The notes below the pieces were generated by a model. It saw only the letters and a list, made by a program, of their open reading frames with translations. It did not search any database and was not told the DNA's origin. Positions 16,661-27,330 of a DNA stretch of 64,000 nt are shown here, piece by piece; positions within the stretch are counted from its first letter, which is position 1; the number at the start of each line of letters is the position of its first letter. The translations under genes were made by a program, and so were the position numbers. Origin of the DNA: Methylovirgula sp963708155 (GTDB taxonomy: Bacteria; Pseudomonadota; Alphaproteobacteria; Rhizobiales; Beijerinckiaceae); contig OY970183.1 in NCBI GenBank assembly GCA_963708155.1, positions 2,790,001 through 2,854,000 on the forward strand, written 5' to 3'.

Positions 16661-18436
16661 ATGGATGATGTTTGTCGATACGCGCGGCGCCCGGTTGCTT
16701 TCCTCCTCCGCTACGTCAAACTGCAGCCGGTTTCGCATTTCATTATTCTGATATGCGTGCTCGGCGCAGTCGGTTTCTCCGTCAGCACGCAATACGGCAT
16801 CAAATTTCTCGTCGATTGCTTGTCCCAGGGGACGCCGGGCCGGACCAATCCCTGGTATGCTTTGGCGCTCCTCGCTGGCTTTATCGCCGCCGATAATCTG
16901 CTCTGGCGCGTTGCCGGCTGGATCGCGGCCAGCACGTTCGTGCGCGTGACAGGCGATCTGCGGCGCGAGCTTTTTGAACATTTGATGGGCCATTCGACGA
17001 GCTATTTCTCCAGTCGTCTTCCCGGCGTCCTGACGAGCCGCGTCACAGCCACGTCCAACGCCGCGTTCACGATCGAAAATATGTTCATCTGGAATGTGCT
17101 GCCGCCCTGCGTTGCGACGTTGGGTGCCATCGGTTTCATTGCGACCGTGAGCCTGAAGATGGCGGCGTGTCTTGCCGTCATCGCTGCGGTCGTCGTCACC
17201 GTCATCTTCAGGATCGCGGCCAAGGGCAAGCCGGTGCACCATGACTTCGCCGACAAAGCCGCGGCCGTGGATGGTGAGATCACCGACGTCGTCGGCAATG
17301 TCCTGCTCGTCAAGGCCTTCGGCGGCCTGGCGCATGAGCGCCGGCGTTTCGCCAACAAGATCGGCCAGGAATTGACGGCGCGCCGACGCAGCCTGCTCTA
17401 TCTCGAAAAGCTGCGGCTTTTCCACGCCGCGGCGACCGCGATCCTGATCACCGGGATGCTGACGTGGGCGATCTTGCTTTGGCAGCAAGGCGCAGCGACC
17501 ACCGGCACGGTGGTGCTGGTCTGCACCCTGGGCGTCTCCATTCTCGCGGCGACGCGCGATCTCGCCGTGGCGCTCGTCGACATTACCCAGCATATGGCGC
17601 GCCTTGCCGAAGCGTTGCGGACCTTGCTTGTGCCGCACGAACTCGGCGACCACCCGGCCGCTGTTCCGCTGGCGCGCGGCGGCGCGGGCATCGTTTTTGA
17701 CGATATTTCCTTCCGCTATCCCGGAGGCCGGCGTGTCATCAAGGACTTCACTTTGCACATCCGCCCCGGCGAGCGGGTTGGCCTGATCGGGCCTTCGGGC
17801 GGCGGAAAGTCGACCCTGCTGACCCTGCTGCAACGTCTGCATGACGTCGAAAGCGGTCGCATCCTGATCGACGGCCAGGATATCGCGCTGATCACCCAGG
17901 AAAGCCTGCGCGCGGCCATCGCGGTGGTGCCGCAGGACATCAGCCTGTTTCATCGCTCGCTGATCGAGAATATCCGGTATAGCCGCCCGGACGCCTCGGA
18001 CGAGGACGTGCGCAACGCGGCGGCAGCGGCGCATTGCGATTTCGTCCAGACCTTGCCGGAGGGGTTCGATACGCTCGTCGGCGATCGGGGCCTGAAATTG
18101 TCAGGCGGCCAGCGCCAACGCATCGCGCTCGCGCGCGCCTTTCTGAAGGATTCGCCGATCTTGCTGCTCGACGAGGCGACGTCCGCGCTCGATCACGAGT
18201 CGGAAGATACGATCCGTGAAGCGTCCGCCCGGCTGATGCGTGGGCGAACCGTCGTCGCGATCGCGCACCGGCTCACCACCCTGCGCAATTTCGACCGTAT
18301 CGTTGTTCTCAAGGACGGCCAGATCTTGCATGACGGGCCGCCCGGTGAACTCATCGAACTCAAGCGGCCGCTATACCGATTTCATCCGCCAAAAGGTGAG
18401 CGGCCGGCGCGCCCCGGTTCACCCCTACCCGGTTGA
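16661..18436 (+). CDS. ABC transporter, fused permease and ATPase (exporter type)
   Basis: A 591-residue half-transporter that works as a dimer. The membrane domain (about 25-320) has six helices (HFIILICVLGAVGFSVS, VVTVIFRIAA and others). The nucleotide-binding domain (about 345-585) has Walker A GPSGGGKST, Q-loop VVPQD, signature LSGGQRQR, Walker B ILLLDEATSALD and H-loop AIAHRL. GGGGAAGG precedes the ATG at 16661, which is therefore chosen over upstream ATGs. It stands between two minus-strand carbohydrate genes and may export a glycan or lipid, but the family also includes peptide and drug exporters. Confidence 0.88.
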   Translation: MDDVCRYARRPVAFLLRYVKLQPVSHFIILICVLGAVGFSVSTQYGIKFLVDCLSQGTPGRTNPWYALALLAGFIAADNLLWRVAGWIAASTFVRVTGDLRRELFEHLMGHSTSYFSSRLPGVLTSRVTATSNAAFTIENMFIWNVLPPCVATLGAIGFIATVSLKMAACLAVIAAVVVTVIFRIAAKGKPVHHDFADKAAAVDGEITDVVGNVLLVKAFGGLAHERRRFANKIGQELTARRRSLLYLEKLRLFHAAATAILITGMLTWAILLWQQGAATTGTVVLVCTLGVSILAATRDLAVALVDITQHMARLAEALRTLLVPHELGDHPAAVPLARGGAGIVFDDISFRYPGGRRVIKDFTLHIRPGERVGLIGPSGGGKSTLLTLLQRLHDVESGRILIDGQDIALITQESLRAAIAVVPQDISLFHRSLIENIRYSRPDASDEDVRNAAAAAHCDFVQTLPEGFDTLVGDRGLKLSGGQRQRIALARAFLKDSPILLLDEATSALDHESEDTIREASARLMRGRTVVAIAHRLTTLRNFDRIVVLKDGQILHDGPPGELIELKRPLYRFHPPKGERPARPGSPLPG

Positions 18437-18439
18437 CGC

Positions 18440-20612
18440 TTAACTTATCGTCGTCGCCCAGATTTCCCCGGTTCGTGCAAGCACGTTCACGGCGACATCC
18501 GTCCCCGTGCGCCGCAATTGCACGTCCATGCGTGCGTCGCCGATCGAAAGGCCGCGCAGCGTCACCTCTTGGAGAAACTCGGGCAAGTGGGGGCGGTCAA
18601 AGATCACGTAGCGGTTTTGCGGGTCGAAGCTCAAACCAAGGCAAGCCGCAAGCAAAGCCAGTGGCGCGGTCGCTGCCCAGGCCTGCGGCGAACAGGCCAC
18701 GGGATAAAAAGTTGGCCCCTGACGGCGGACGCGGGCGAAGCCGCAGAACAATTCCGGCAGCCGCCGCAGATCGATATAGACGGACGCTTCGAAGAGACCC
18801 TTCAGGATCTTGGTCACTTCCGCGCCATAGCCGTAGCGCGCGAAGCCCAGCGCGACGAGCGCATTGTCGTGCGGCCAGACCGAGCCATTGTGATAGCTCA
18901 TCGGATTATAGCGCGCCTCGCCTGCCGCCACCGTCCGGATGCCCCAGCCGGAGAAAGATGCGCTGTTGATCAGGCCCTCGACGATTTGCGGCGCCCGCGC
19001 CAACGGCGCGATGCCAGTGAAGAGCGCATGGCCGGCATTTGACGTGCGTATGCGGCAGGGTCGCTTATCCCCGTCGAGCGCCAGAACATAGGTGCCGAGG
19101 TCGGCGTCCCAGAAGTTGGCGTCGAAGCGCGCCTGCAAATCGTCAGCTTGATGATCGAGCGCCAGCGCGCGGTCTGCCATGCGAAGGCGCCGCGCGATCG
19201 CGGCCGCGGCGCGCCTGGCCGCATAGACATAGCCCTGCACTTCGACGAGCGCGATCGGCCCTTTCGCCAGCGCGCCATCGGCATGAAAGACGGAATCGTG
19301 GCTGTCCTTCCAGCCCTGGTTGATGAGACCGTCCTCGGCCGCGCGGCCATATTCCACGAAGCCGTCGCCGTCGCGATCACCATAGACGTCGATCCAGTTC
19401 AGGGCCGCCTCGATATGCGGCCAGAGCCGGCTGATGGCCGCGACATCTTCCGTCCGCTCCAGATAGGCGCCGGCGAGCATGATGAAGAGCGGCGTTGAAT
19501 CGATACTGCCGTAATAGCGCCGAAACGGCACCTCGCCCAATTCCGCCATCTCTCCGCGGCGCGCCTCGTGCAGAATCTTGCCTGGCTCCGCGTCCGCCGC
19601 TGCATCGACGGTCTCCGCCTGGTTCGCGGCGAGATAGAAGAGCACGCCGCGGGCAATGGCGGGATCGATCCAGAGAGTTTGCAGCGCGGTGATGAGCGCG
19701 TCGCGGCCGAAGACCGTGCTGAACCAGGGAATGCCTGCATAGGGGTAAGGCCCCTCCGGCAGATTGGTGGTCAGCATATAGAGGTCGGCGATGGAGCGAC
19801 GGACGACCTCGTTGAAGATATCGTGTGATGTCTCAACGGTCGCCGCGCGTGTCGCCGAGGCGCGCAGATCGCGCCGGGCGTCGCGCAGAGACGAGAAGAA
19901 AAGCTTCCACGGCGGGGCGTTTGGCGAGGGCGTTTCGCAGCGGATCTCGATGAAAATGGAGGCGCGTTCGTGCGGCTCCAAATCGAACTCGAAGATAGCG
20001 CGCTTCGGCTCGAGCCGTGTCGGTTGCGGCGCGAAGCGTAGCTGCGTCTCGCGGCGACAGCCGTCAAGGCCCGTGTAGGACATGCTGACCGAATCGGCTT
20101 CGGTCTGCGTCGGATGGAACGTCCCGCGCCGCTCGCGGTGGCTGCCGCGCACTTCGAAGAGGTCGGCGAAATCGGCGGCGAAATCGATCTGGATCTTGAT
20201 GCGTTCGCGCCGGTCGCTGAAATTGCGCACGGCGAGCCGTTCGAAGCTCGCGCTCTTCCAAAGGAACTTCAATCGCCGCAGATGGATAAGATCGTGCTCG
20301 AGGACGATGCGGTCCGAACTCTCGCAGATCCGGATTGGTGAGATCGCAGATCAACGCCCCGTTGTCCTCGCGTAAGGTCGAACTCAAGAGGATCGGCCTC
20401 TGGCCGCAGATCGACAGCGCAAGATGCGACAGATGGCGTGTGTCGCGATGAAAAATTCCCTCGGGACTTCCAGGCGCGGCGGTGACGTCGCCATTGTCGT
20501 CGAACATGGCGAAGGTATCGCCATGCTTCAGCGCGCGGGTGCGCCGCTCGCGCGTCGCGGGAATGGTGAAATGGGGCGTCTCCGCGAGGCCCGCTGCGTC
20601 GATATCTTCCAT
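18440..20612 (-). CDS. Amylo-alpha-1,6-glucosidase / glycogen debranching-type enzyme, frame broken once
   Basis: Together the two frames give about 723 residues, the normal length. The N-terminal domain (20612 to about 20330; FAMFDDNGDVTA, GIFHRDTRHLSHL, CDLTNPDL) is followed, one base out of frame, by the rest (ESSDRIVLEHDLIHL). The (alpha/alpha)6 catalytic domain then contains YPYAGIPWFSTVFGRDALIT, INQGWKDSHDSVFH and YHNGSVWPHDNALVA. Removing one base near 20324 restores a single frame, and both parts keep family residues, so this is either a sequencing error or a very recent break. It lies in the same group as a GT4 glycosyltransferase. Expected activity is hydrolysis of branch linkages in glucans. 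Confidence 0.88.
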
Positions 20613-20824
20613 GATGTTCCGGTCCAGCCTTTATCGTGCTGGCGATGTTCCTGCGTAACGATGGCGAATTTTCGAGATCAGCGCCCGCAACTCCAAGGCC
20701 CGAATATATGCACATGACGGCCAAGGCAACTCGCGACGGCGCCTGTGCAAAGCCCAAGCCCAAGCTCCACCACAGCGCGGGGGCCGATCGTCTGTCGTTG
20801 CCTAGCAAAGTCACGATTAAAGAA

Positions 20825-20852
20825 AGCCCCGCCGACCGAGGTCGACGGGGCT
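20825..20852 (-). terminator. Terminator of PRC-barrel gene
   Basis: AGCCCCGCCGACC with GGTCGACGGGGCT forms a 12-13-bp stem with one wobble, 27 nt after the stop at 20880. The minus strand continues TTTCTTTAAT, a fair U-rich tail. Confidence 0.8.
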
Positions 20853-20879
20853 CCGAAATCTCGGCAATCAAAGCCGCGA

Positions 20880-21251
20880 TTACAAGATCGGCGCAGGTCC
20901 ATAGTAATCGGTAATGGCTCTGTCCTTGGCGGCGTCTGACCAATCCCAATCGGACGACTGCGCGAACTTCGGAGCATTTTTCAATTGGTCCTCGGTAACC
21001 GCAGTTCTGTAGCCCTCGACGCGCGTGTCATATTTAAGGTTGGGCCAAGGGATGGGGTAATAATCTTCCCCGATGCCAAGGAAGCCGCCGAAAGACACTA
21101 CGGCATAGGCCGCATGTCCGCTTCTCTTGTCGATCATCACCCTTTGGACTGATCCTATTCTTTCGTCATTGGGGCCATAAACCGCCGTCCCTTCGACTTT
21201 GTCGCTCCCGATCAGAGAGACCGTCTCCCTTGATAAATCAACCGTCGCCAT
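20880..21251 (-). CDS. PRC-barrel domain protein (cytoplasmic)
   Basis: A 123-residue protein with one PRC-barrel domain: LIGSDKVEGTAVYGPNDERI (about 12-31), VQRVMIDKRSGHAAYAVV, then FGGFLGIGEDYYPIPWPNL. The C-terminal helix-rich tail is acidic (WDWSDAAKDRAITDYYG). AAGGAGG lies 5 nt before the ATG at 21251, so the longer open frame is not used. It shares the FGGFLGxG block with the membrane-anchored protein at 13456. Function unknown. Confidence 0.85.
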   Translation of the reverse strand: MATVDLSRETVSLIGSDKVEGTAVYGPNDERIGSVQRVMIDKRSGHAAYAVVSFGGFLGIGEDYYPIPWPNLKYDTRVEGYRTAVTEDQLKNAPKFAQSSDWDWSDAAKDRAITDYYGPAPIL

Positions 21252-21967
21252 TGGAGCCTCCTTCAAAGCGCCGATAAAAGTTCGAGGGGAATAGACTGGC
21301 GCCCGCTCAGTTCCATGCTTTGCGAAAAAGGACCCTCTGATAAGCGGCTGCCGCATCATGACACTTGCGCTCACGCGAGCGCGGGCAGCTACACGTTCTG
21401 GTCGCCGACGTTTCGCTTGCTCCCAGCGATCGCCCCTTCCTGATCTCGGCACGTTACTCATTTTGAATCGCGGGCAGCTGATGATTTTGCCGCTTTGGTC
21501 TCTCGTTAATTCGATGACCTCTCCATCGGCCTTGGCTCTGTAACGCTCACGCTGCGTCGAGCAGCACCGGCGCGTCCCTGGACGCTCCCCCGCCTCGGCT
21601 GAAGCCAACACGCAGTATGCCCCGCACCCGCGATCAGGCGGCCACGCTTCCGCCTCGGCTTAGAGCGCAATACAACCTATACTTGTATCCTCGATGCAAC
21701 ACTGTGCGAGATTCGGAACACCCTTTCAGGACGCAGAATCTCGCGTTTTGCGCGCAAACGCTTTTTAAAAAGTCAAGCCAATTCACTGATTCACTTACGA
21801 GAACGTGAACGCTGTCTAAGGCAAAGGCAACGGTAAGTGCGATTTTTGCGATCGCTGGTTGTAACAACCCGCGCGTTTACGGCGTCAGAATTTCCGCTAT
21901 AGGCTGCGCTCCAAGCTGCATTTTTAGGCATTTGTTAAGAAAAAATACAACTTCCGGGGGAACTGCG
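21252..21967. other. Intergenic region before the autotransporter
   Basis: About 715 bp with no convincing gene on either strand. The last 250 bp (about 21700-21960) are AT-rich, with T and A runs, and likely contain the autotransporter promoter. I see no RNA gene, repeat or riboswitch here. Confidence 0.45.
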
Positions 21968-22198
21968 ATGATTGCTCGTCAGGCTCAAAAGGCCCCTCTA
22001 AGGCCGATTGGATTGGCATCGCGCCGCAACGGCCGCGCCGCCCTACTCGCCAGCACGATGCTGACCAGCGCTATTTTTGCCGCCTCGATGCTGACCCCGC
22101 AAAGCGCCTTCGCGGCGTCCGCTTGCTCGACTTCGACTTCGCCCACTTCCCTTTCCCGGTCAACGCGATCACCTGTAGCGGCACCGGTACTGGACTGA
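21968..22198 (+). CDS. Repeat-rich autotransporter, N-terminal fragment with signal peptide
   Basis: GGGGGA stands 7 nt before the ATG. The first 50 residues are a long signal peptide: a basic start (ARQAQKAPLRPIGLASRRNG), a hydrophobic core (LLASTMLTSAIFAASML) and cleavage near SAFA-AS. The frame then drifts into Ser/Arg-rich sequence and stops at 22198. The correct continuation is in another frame (PVNAITCSGTGTGLSG), so a base is gained or lost near 22160. This is the 5' end of the locus that runs to 29634. Confidence 0.8.
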   Translation: MIARQAQKAPLRPIGLASRRNGRAALLASTMLTSAIFAASMLTPQSAFAASACSTSTSPTSLSRSTRSPVAAPVLD

Positions 22199-22517
22199 GC
22201 GGCACTGTCAGCACATTGGCCACAACGGTCAATACGACGGTAAATGCGGGCGCGGTTGTGAGCCAGGCCTCGAATAGTACCGCACCTATTTCGGTAGTCT
22301 GAGTGTCATTCGTAACAGCGTCTTCAATTTTACGATGAACAACCCGAGCTCGATCACTTCAACTGGAAGCTGGGTCGGGAGCTGATGCTGTGGACGTCGC
22401 CGGAGTTCACGGCACCGTTAGCGGCACTTGGAGCATCGGCGGGACAATTGAAAGCGCAGCCGGCACAGGCATCAAAATTACTCCTTCCGCGTTGGAACTG
22501 GTAACTCCGGAATTGGC

Positions 22518-23190
22518 ATGACGATCGGTGCCGGTGGCATCGTCAAGGGCGACAACGGCACTGCGATTTCGTTCGGCGGCGTGTCGGGCGTCAACAACGA
22601 TACGGTCACAAACAACGGCCAGATCTATGCCGTCGGCTCAGGTCACAACGGCATCTTCATGACGTCCGGCACAGGCAGCGGGACGCTGACCGTCACCAAC
22701 GAGGCCGGCGGCATCATCGGCAGTTCGGCTTTGCCCATCGGAGGCAGCGCCGTATCCATGTCGGGCCTGACCGCGAATGGCATCGTGACCAACGATGCCG
22801 GTGCACAGATGGTCTCCACCGGCACCACGATCAACATGCTTCAGGGTGGTACCGGGACCGTTACGAACAACGGCATCATCACCTCGAATACCGGCAAAGC
22901 CATCAACATTGACGTCGGCGGCAACGCGCTGGTCACCAACAGCGGCGGCAATGCTGTCATCAACGGGACCGAGAACATCCTCAGCCTCGGAAGCGTCACC
23001 GTCGACAATCTCGCCGGCGCCAATTGGAATTTCTCGGGAACCAGCCTGCTGACGTCCGGGACGACCAACCTCGTCGACAATGACGGCGGCAGCACGATCA
23101 AGATGACCGGCACGAGTTCGCTGACCCAGGCTTCGGCGCAGTCCGCGACGATCGACAACACCAACGGTTCCGTCAATCAGCGGCAATGGG
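22518..23190 (+). CDS. Repeat-rich autotransporter, second fragment (passenger)
   Basis: Passenger-type beta-helix sequence rich in Gly, Thr, Asn and Ser (MTIGAGGIVKGDNGTAISFG, VTNNGQIYAV, GTVTNNGIITSNTGKAI). The upstream stretch 22199-22517 continues the same protein in at least two other frames (TVSTLATTVNTTVNAGA; ADAVDVAGVHGTVSGTWSIG), so several single-base breaks fall between 22160 and 22500. The frame shifts again near 23185, where removing one A from GTCAATCAGC joins it to the next fragment. Residues beyond that point in this frame are not real. Confidence 0.6.
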
Positions 23191-23262
23191 ACGACCACGA
23201 TCACGCAGGGCGCGCTGACCGGGAACGTCGATCTCAAGAACGACGGTTCCGCGATCAACCTG

Positions 23263-25842
23263 ATGGGAACCAGCTCGATTATCCAGCTCGCCACCGCCGG
23301 CAGTTCGTCCATCGAAAACGTCGACGGCGCGACATTCAGCGCCAGCGGCCCGTCCAATACGATCTTGCAGAGCGGCCTCGCCGGCAGCGCCACGATCACC
23401 AACGCTCATACGTTCGAGCTGAGCGGGAATCTCAATACGATCACCCAGATCGCGACGAACACAGGCACCAACACCAACGACGCCACGATCACCAACGACC
23501 CCGGCGCGCTGCTCTCGCTGACCGGCGGCGGCACCAACGCGATTACGCAGACCGCGTCGGGGACGGACGGCATTGCGACCGTCACCAACAATGACGCTAC
23601 GATCACATTGGTCGGCACTACCCTCAATTCGATTGCCCAGCTTGCGACCGGAACGAACGGTACCGCGCTCATCAGCAACACCGCCGGCTCGCTACTCTCG
23701 CTGACCGGCGGCGGCACCAATTCGATCGCCCAGACCGCCGGGCTTGGCGGCGCCACGATCACCAACGATACGTCAACCATCAAGTTGACCGGCTCGGTCA
23801 ACTCGATCGCCCAGCTTGTGTCTGGAGCGACTGGCAATGCGCTGATCACCAACTCCGATGATTCGAGCATCTCGCTGACAGGCGGTGGCACCAATTCGAT
23901 CCTCCAGACGGCCGGAGGGAACGCGACCATCACCAATGACCCGTCCAACATCACGATGGTCGGTACGCTCAATTCGATTGCCCAGGTCGCCGGGAGTGCT
24001 GGCGACGCGCTGATCACCAACACCGGTGGTTCGCTGATCTCGCTGACGGGTGGCGGCACCAATTCGATCGCCCAGACTGCGGGCCTTGGCGCTACGATCA
24101 CCAACGATGACTCTACCGTCACGCTCGTTGGCAACCTCAACTCGATTGCCCAGCTTGTGTCTGGAGCGACCGGCACGGCGCTCATCAGCAACACCGCCAA
24201 CTCGCTGCTCTCACTGACCGGCGGCGGCACCAATTCGATCGCCCAGACCGCCGGGCTCGGTGGCGCCACGATCACCAACGACACGTCCACCATCAAATTG
24301 ACCGGCACGGTCAATTCGATCGCCCAGATTGTGTCTGGCGCCACGGGCAATGCGCTGATCACCAACACCGACGATTCAAGCATCTCGTTGACGGGTGGCG
24401 GCACCAATTCGATCCTCCAGACGGCCGGAGGAAACGCGACCATCACCAATGATCCGTCCGACATCACGATGGTCGGCACCCTCAATTCGATCGCTCAGGT
24501 CGCCGGAACCGCCGGCAGCGCGCTCATCACCAACACCGACGGCGCGGCGATATCCCTCACCAATGGCATAACAGGCGGCGGGACCAACCTGATCAGCCAG
24601 ATCGCCGGGGTTGATGCGACCATCACCAACGCGCCGACAAACACGACATCGCCCTCCACCATCACCCTGGACGGCAAAACCAATGCGATCACCCAGGTTA
24701 CGACGACCGGCAACGCGACCATCACCAATCCCTACGGCTCGCTGATCGCGCTGACCGGCGGCGGAACCAATCTCATCAGCCAGGTCGCAGGGGGCAGCGC
24801 GACGATCACCAACGATAGTCCCGCCGGTCTCACGTCCAAGATCAACCTCGTGGGCACCACCAATTCGATCCTTCAGGTGGCAGCCGACGGCGCGACCATT
24901 GGCAACACCAATGGTTCGCTGATTTCGGAGACAGGTGGCGGCACCAATCTCATCAGCCAGATCGTCAGCGCCGGCGACGCGACCATCACTAATAGCAACG
25001 CGGCAGCGAATGGAACCAGCACCATCACGCAGGTTGGAAGCACCAATTCGATCCTGCAGACGGCCAGCGCTGATGCGACCATTACCAATGTCGACAATTC
25101 GCTGATCTCGCTGACGGGGGGCGGCACCAATCTCATCAGCCAGGTCGCAGACGGCAGTGCGACGATCACCAACGATGACCCCTCCTCGATCATCATGACC
25201 GGCAAATTCAATTCGGTCCTTCAGGCGACGGTCGCCGGCGCCACCATCGATAATTTCGACGGCTCGCAGATTTCGCTGACCGGCGGTGGCACCAACCTGA
25301 TCAGCCAGATTGCCACAGCTGGCGACACGACCATCACCAACTCCAATAGCGCCAAGTCTGGAACCAGCACCATCACGGAGGATGGCGCCACAAATTCGAT
25401 CCTTCAGGCGGCAGCCGACGGCGCGACGATCACCAACATCGATGGTTCACTGATCTCGCAGACCGGCGGTGGCACCAATCTGATCAGCCAGATTGTCAGC
25501 GCTGGTCGCGCGACCATCACCAACACTGACAGCGCCCATTACGGAACCAGCACCATCACGCAGGCTGGCACGACCAATTCGATCCTGCAGGTTGCGGCAG
25601 GCGGCGTCGGTGTCGGCGATGCGCTCATCACCAACCACGACGGCTCGCAGATCTCGCAGACGGGTGGTGGCACCAATCTGATCAGCCAGCTCGCCGGGGA
25701 TACCGCGACCATCGACAACTCCAACAGCGCTGAAATTGGGACAAGCACCATCAACCTGGTTGGCAGCACCAATTCGATCCTTCAGGCCGCGACCAATGGC
25801 GCGACCATCAGCAACCTCGACGGTTCGGATGATCTCGCTTGA
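23263..25842 (+). CDS. Repeat-rich autotransporter, passenger repeats (third fragment)
   Basis: About 860 residues of tandem units, each about 28-30 residues, with the skeleton TGGGTNSIxQxAGxxATITN followed by an STIxLxGTxNSIxQ half. Almost every unit has GGGTN and ATITN, which suits a beta-helix with Asn/Thr ladders on the cell surface. The coding frame is open from about 23187. It ends only because two extra bases lie near 25831-25840 compared with the matching copy 910 bp downstream. Codon use is biased to ACC, AAC and ATC. Confidence 0.75.
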   Translation: MGTSSIIQLATAGSSSIENVDGATFSASGPSNTILQSGLAGSATITNAHTFELSGNLNTITQIATNTGTNTNDATITNDPGALLSLTGGGTNAITQTASGTDGIATVTNNDATITLVGTTLNSIAQLATGTNGTALISNTAGSLLSLTGGGTNSIAQTAGLGGATITNDTSTIKLTGSVNSIAQLVSGATGNALITNSDDSSISLTGGGTNSILQTAGGNATITNDPSNITMVGTLNSIAQVAGSAGDALITNTGGSLISLTGGGTNSIAQTAGLGATITNDDSTVTLVGNLNSIAQLVSGATGTALISNTANSLLSLTGGGTNSIAQTAGLGGATITNDTSTIKLTGTVNSIAQIVSGATGNALITNTDDSSISLTGGGTNSILQTAGGNATITNDPSDITMVGTLNSIAQVAGTAGSALITNTDGAAISLTNGITGGGTNLISQIAGVDATITNAPTNTTSPSTITLDGKTNAITQVTTTGNATITNPYGSLIALTGGGTNLISQVAGGSATITNDSPAGLTSKINLVGTTNSILQVAADGATIGNTNGSLISETGGGTNLISQIVSAGDATITNSNAAANGTSTITQVGSTNSILQTASADATITNVDNSLISLTGGGTNLISQVADGSATITNDDPSSIIMTGKFNSVLQATVAGATIDNFDGSQISLTGGGTNLISQIATAGDTTITNSNSAKSGTSTITEDGATNSILQAAADGATITNIDGSLISQTGGGTNLISQIVSAGRATITNTDSAHYGTSTITQAGTTNSILQVAAGGVGVGDALITNHDGSQISQTGGGTNLISQLAGDTATIDNSNSAEIGTSTINLVGSTNSILQAATNGATISNLDGSDDLA

Positions 25843-27330
25843 CGGGCGGCGGCACCAACCTGATCAGCCAGATTGTCACCGCTGGCGACGCGACCGTTAC
25901 CAACGCCAATAGCGACGCCTATGGCACCAGCACGATCGCGCTGGTTGGCAGCACCAATTCGATCCTCCAGGGTGCGAGCGGCGATGCGACCATCACCAAC
26001 ATCGACAATTCGCTGGTCTCGCTGACCGGCGGCGGTACCAACCTGATCAGCCAGGTTGCGGGTGGCAGCGCGACGATCACCAATGATGATCCCTCGTCGA
26101 TCATCATGACCGGCAAATTCAATTCGATCCTTCAGGCGACGGTTGCCGGCGCGACGATCAGCAATCTCGACGGCTCGCAGATCTCGCTGACCGGCGGTGG
26201 TACCAATCTGATCAGCCAGATTGCCACGGCTGGCGACGCGACCATCACCAACTCCAACGGCGCCCAATCTGGCACCAGCACCATCACGCTGGCTGGAACT
26301 ACAAATTCCATCCTCCAGGGCGCGGCCGACGGCGCGACCATCACCAACATCGACGGCTCGGACATCTCGTTGACCGGGTGGCGGCACCAATCTGATCAGC
26401 CAGATCGTCACCGCAGGCCCTGCCACCATCACCAACACCGATAGCGCCAATTATGGCACCAGCACGATCACGCAGGATGGCACGACCAATTCAATCCTGC
26501 AGGTTGCGGCAGGCGGGGTCGGCGTCGGGGATGCGCTGATCACCAACCATGATGGCTCGCAGATCTCGCAGACAGGTGGCGGCACCAATCTGATCAGCCA
26601 AATCGCCGGGGATACCGCGACCATCGACAACTCCAATAGCGCTGAAATTGGGACAAGCACCATCAACCTGGTGGGCACGACCAACTCGATCCTTCAGGGC
26701 GCGGCCAATGGCGCAAGCATCAGCAACCTTGACGGCTCGGATATCTCGCTGACTGGTGGTGGGACCAATCTGATCAGCCAGATTGTTACCAATGGCGACG
26801 CGACCGTTACCAACGCCAATAGCGACGCCTATGGCACCAGCACCATCGCGCTGGTTGGCAGCACCAATTCGATCCTACAGGGCGCGAGCGGCGATGCGAC
26901 CATCACCAACATCGACAACTCGCTGGTCTCGCTGACCGGCGGCGGCACCAATCTGATCGACCAGGTCGCGGGTGGCAGCGCGACGATCACCAATGACGAT
27001 CCCTCGTCCATCATCATGACCGGCACCTTCAATTCGATCCTTCAGGCGACGGCTGCCGGCGCGACGATCAGCAACCTCGACGGCTCGCAGATCTCGTTGA
27101 CCGGTGGCGGCACCAACCTGATCAGCCAGATTGCCACGGCTGGTAACACGACCATCACCAACTCAAATAGCGCCAGGTCTGGCACCAGCACGATCACGCT
27201 GGATGGCACCACCAACTCGATCCTTCAGGTTGCGAGCGGTGATGCGAGCATTACCAACACCGATCGCTCGCTAATCTCCCTGACGGGTGGTGGCGTCAAT
27301 CTCATCAGCCAGATTGCTGGGGATACGGCG
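23410..27330 (+). repeat. Tandem protein-coding repeats with a 912-bp higher-order unit
   Basis: The basic unit is about 84-90 bp. On top of it lies a longer period: the stretch around 25447-26380 is repeated about 912 bp later (26360-27290) with few differences. Examples are GTTGCGGCAG at 25591 and 26503, and ATGGCACCAG at 25921 and 26831 (offset 910 after two extra bases in the first copy). A second close pair lies within 23690-24510 with a period near 530 bp. The array is coding throughout and is not CRISPR. Confidence 0.85.
25839..26444 (+). CDS. Repeat-rich autotransporter, passenger repeats (fourth fragment, shifted frame)
   Basis: About 180 residues of the same repeats (GGGTNLISQIVTAGDATVTN, STNSILQGASGDATITN) in the frame two bases later. 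Near 26377 the sequence ACCGGGTGG has one G more than the sister copies (ACCGGTGG), after which the previous frame resumes. The two extra bases at its left and one at its right add up to three. This fragment is therefore almost certainly an internal part of one protein. Confidence 0.7.
   Translation: MTGGGTNLISQIVTAGDATVTNANSDAYGTSTIALVGSTNSILQGASGDATITNIDNSLVSLTGGGTNLISQVAGGSATITNDDPSSIIMTGKFNSILQATVAGATISNLDGSQISLTGGGTNLISQIATAGDATITNSNGAQSGTSTITLAGTTNSILQGAADGATITNIDGSDISLTGWRHQSDQPDRHRRPCHHHQHR

Noticed and set aside
16412..18034. 540-codon minus-strand open frame over the ABC transporter
   Set aside because: Antisense shadow; the ABC motifs lie on the plus strand.
23406..24485. Minus-strand open frames rich in Val/Pro/Leu over the autotransporter repeats
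   Set aside because: They are the reverse reading of the GGGTN/ATITN repeats and carry no independent signals.
23410..27330. Possible CRISPR array
   Set aside because: Repeats are contiguous, coding and of about 85-90 bp without unique spacers; no cas genes nearby.
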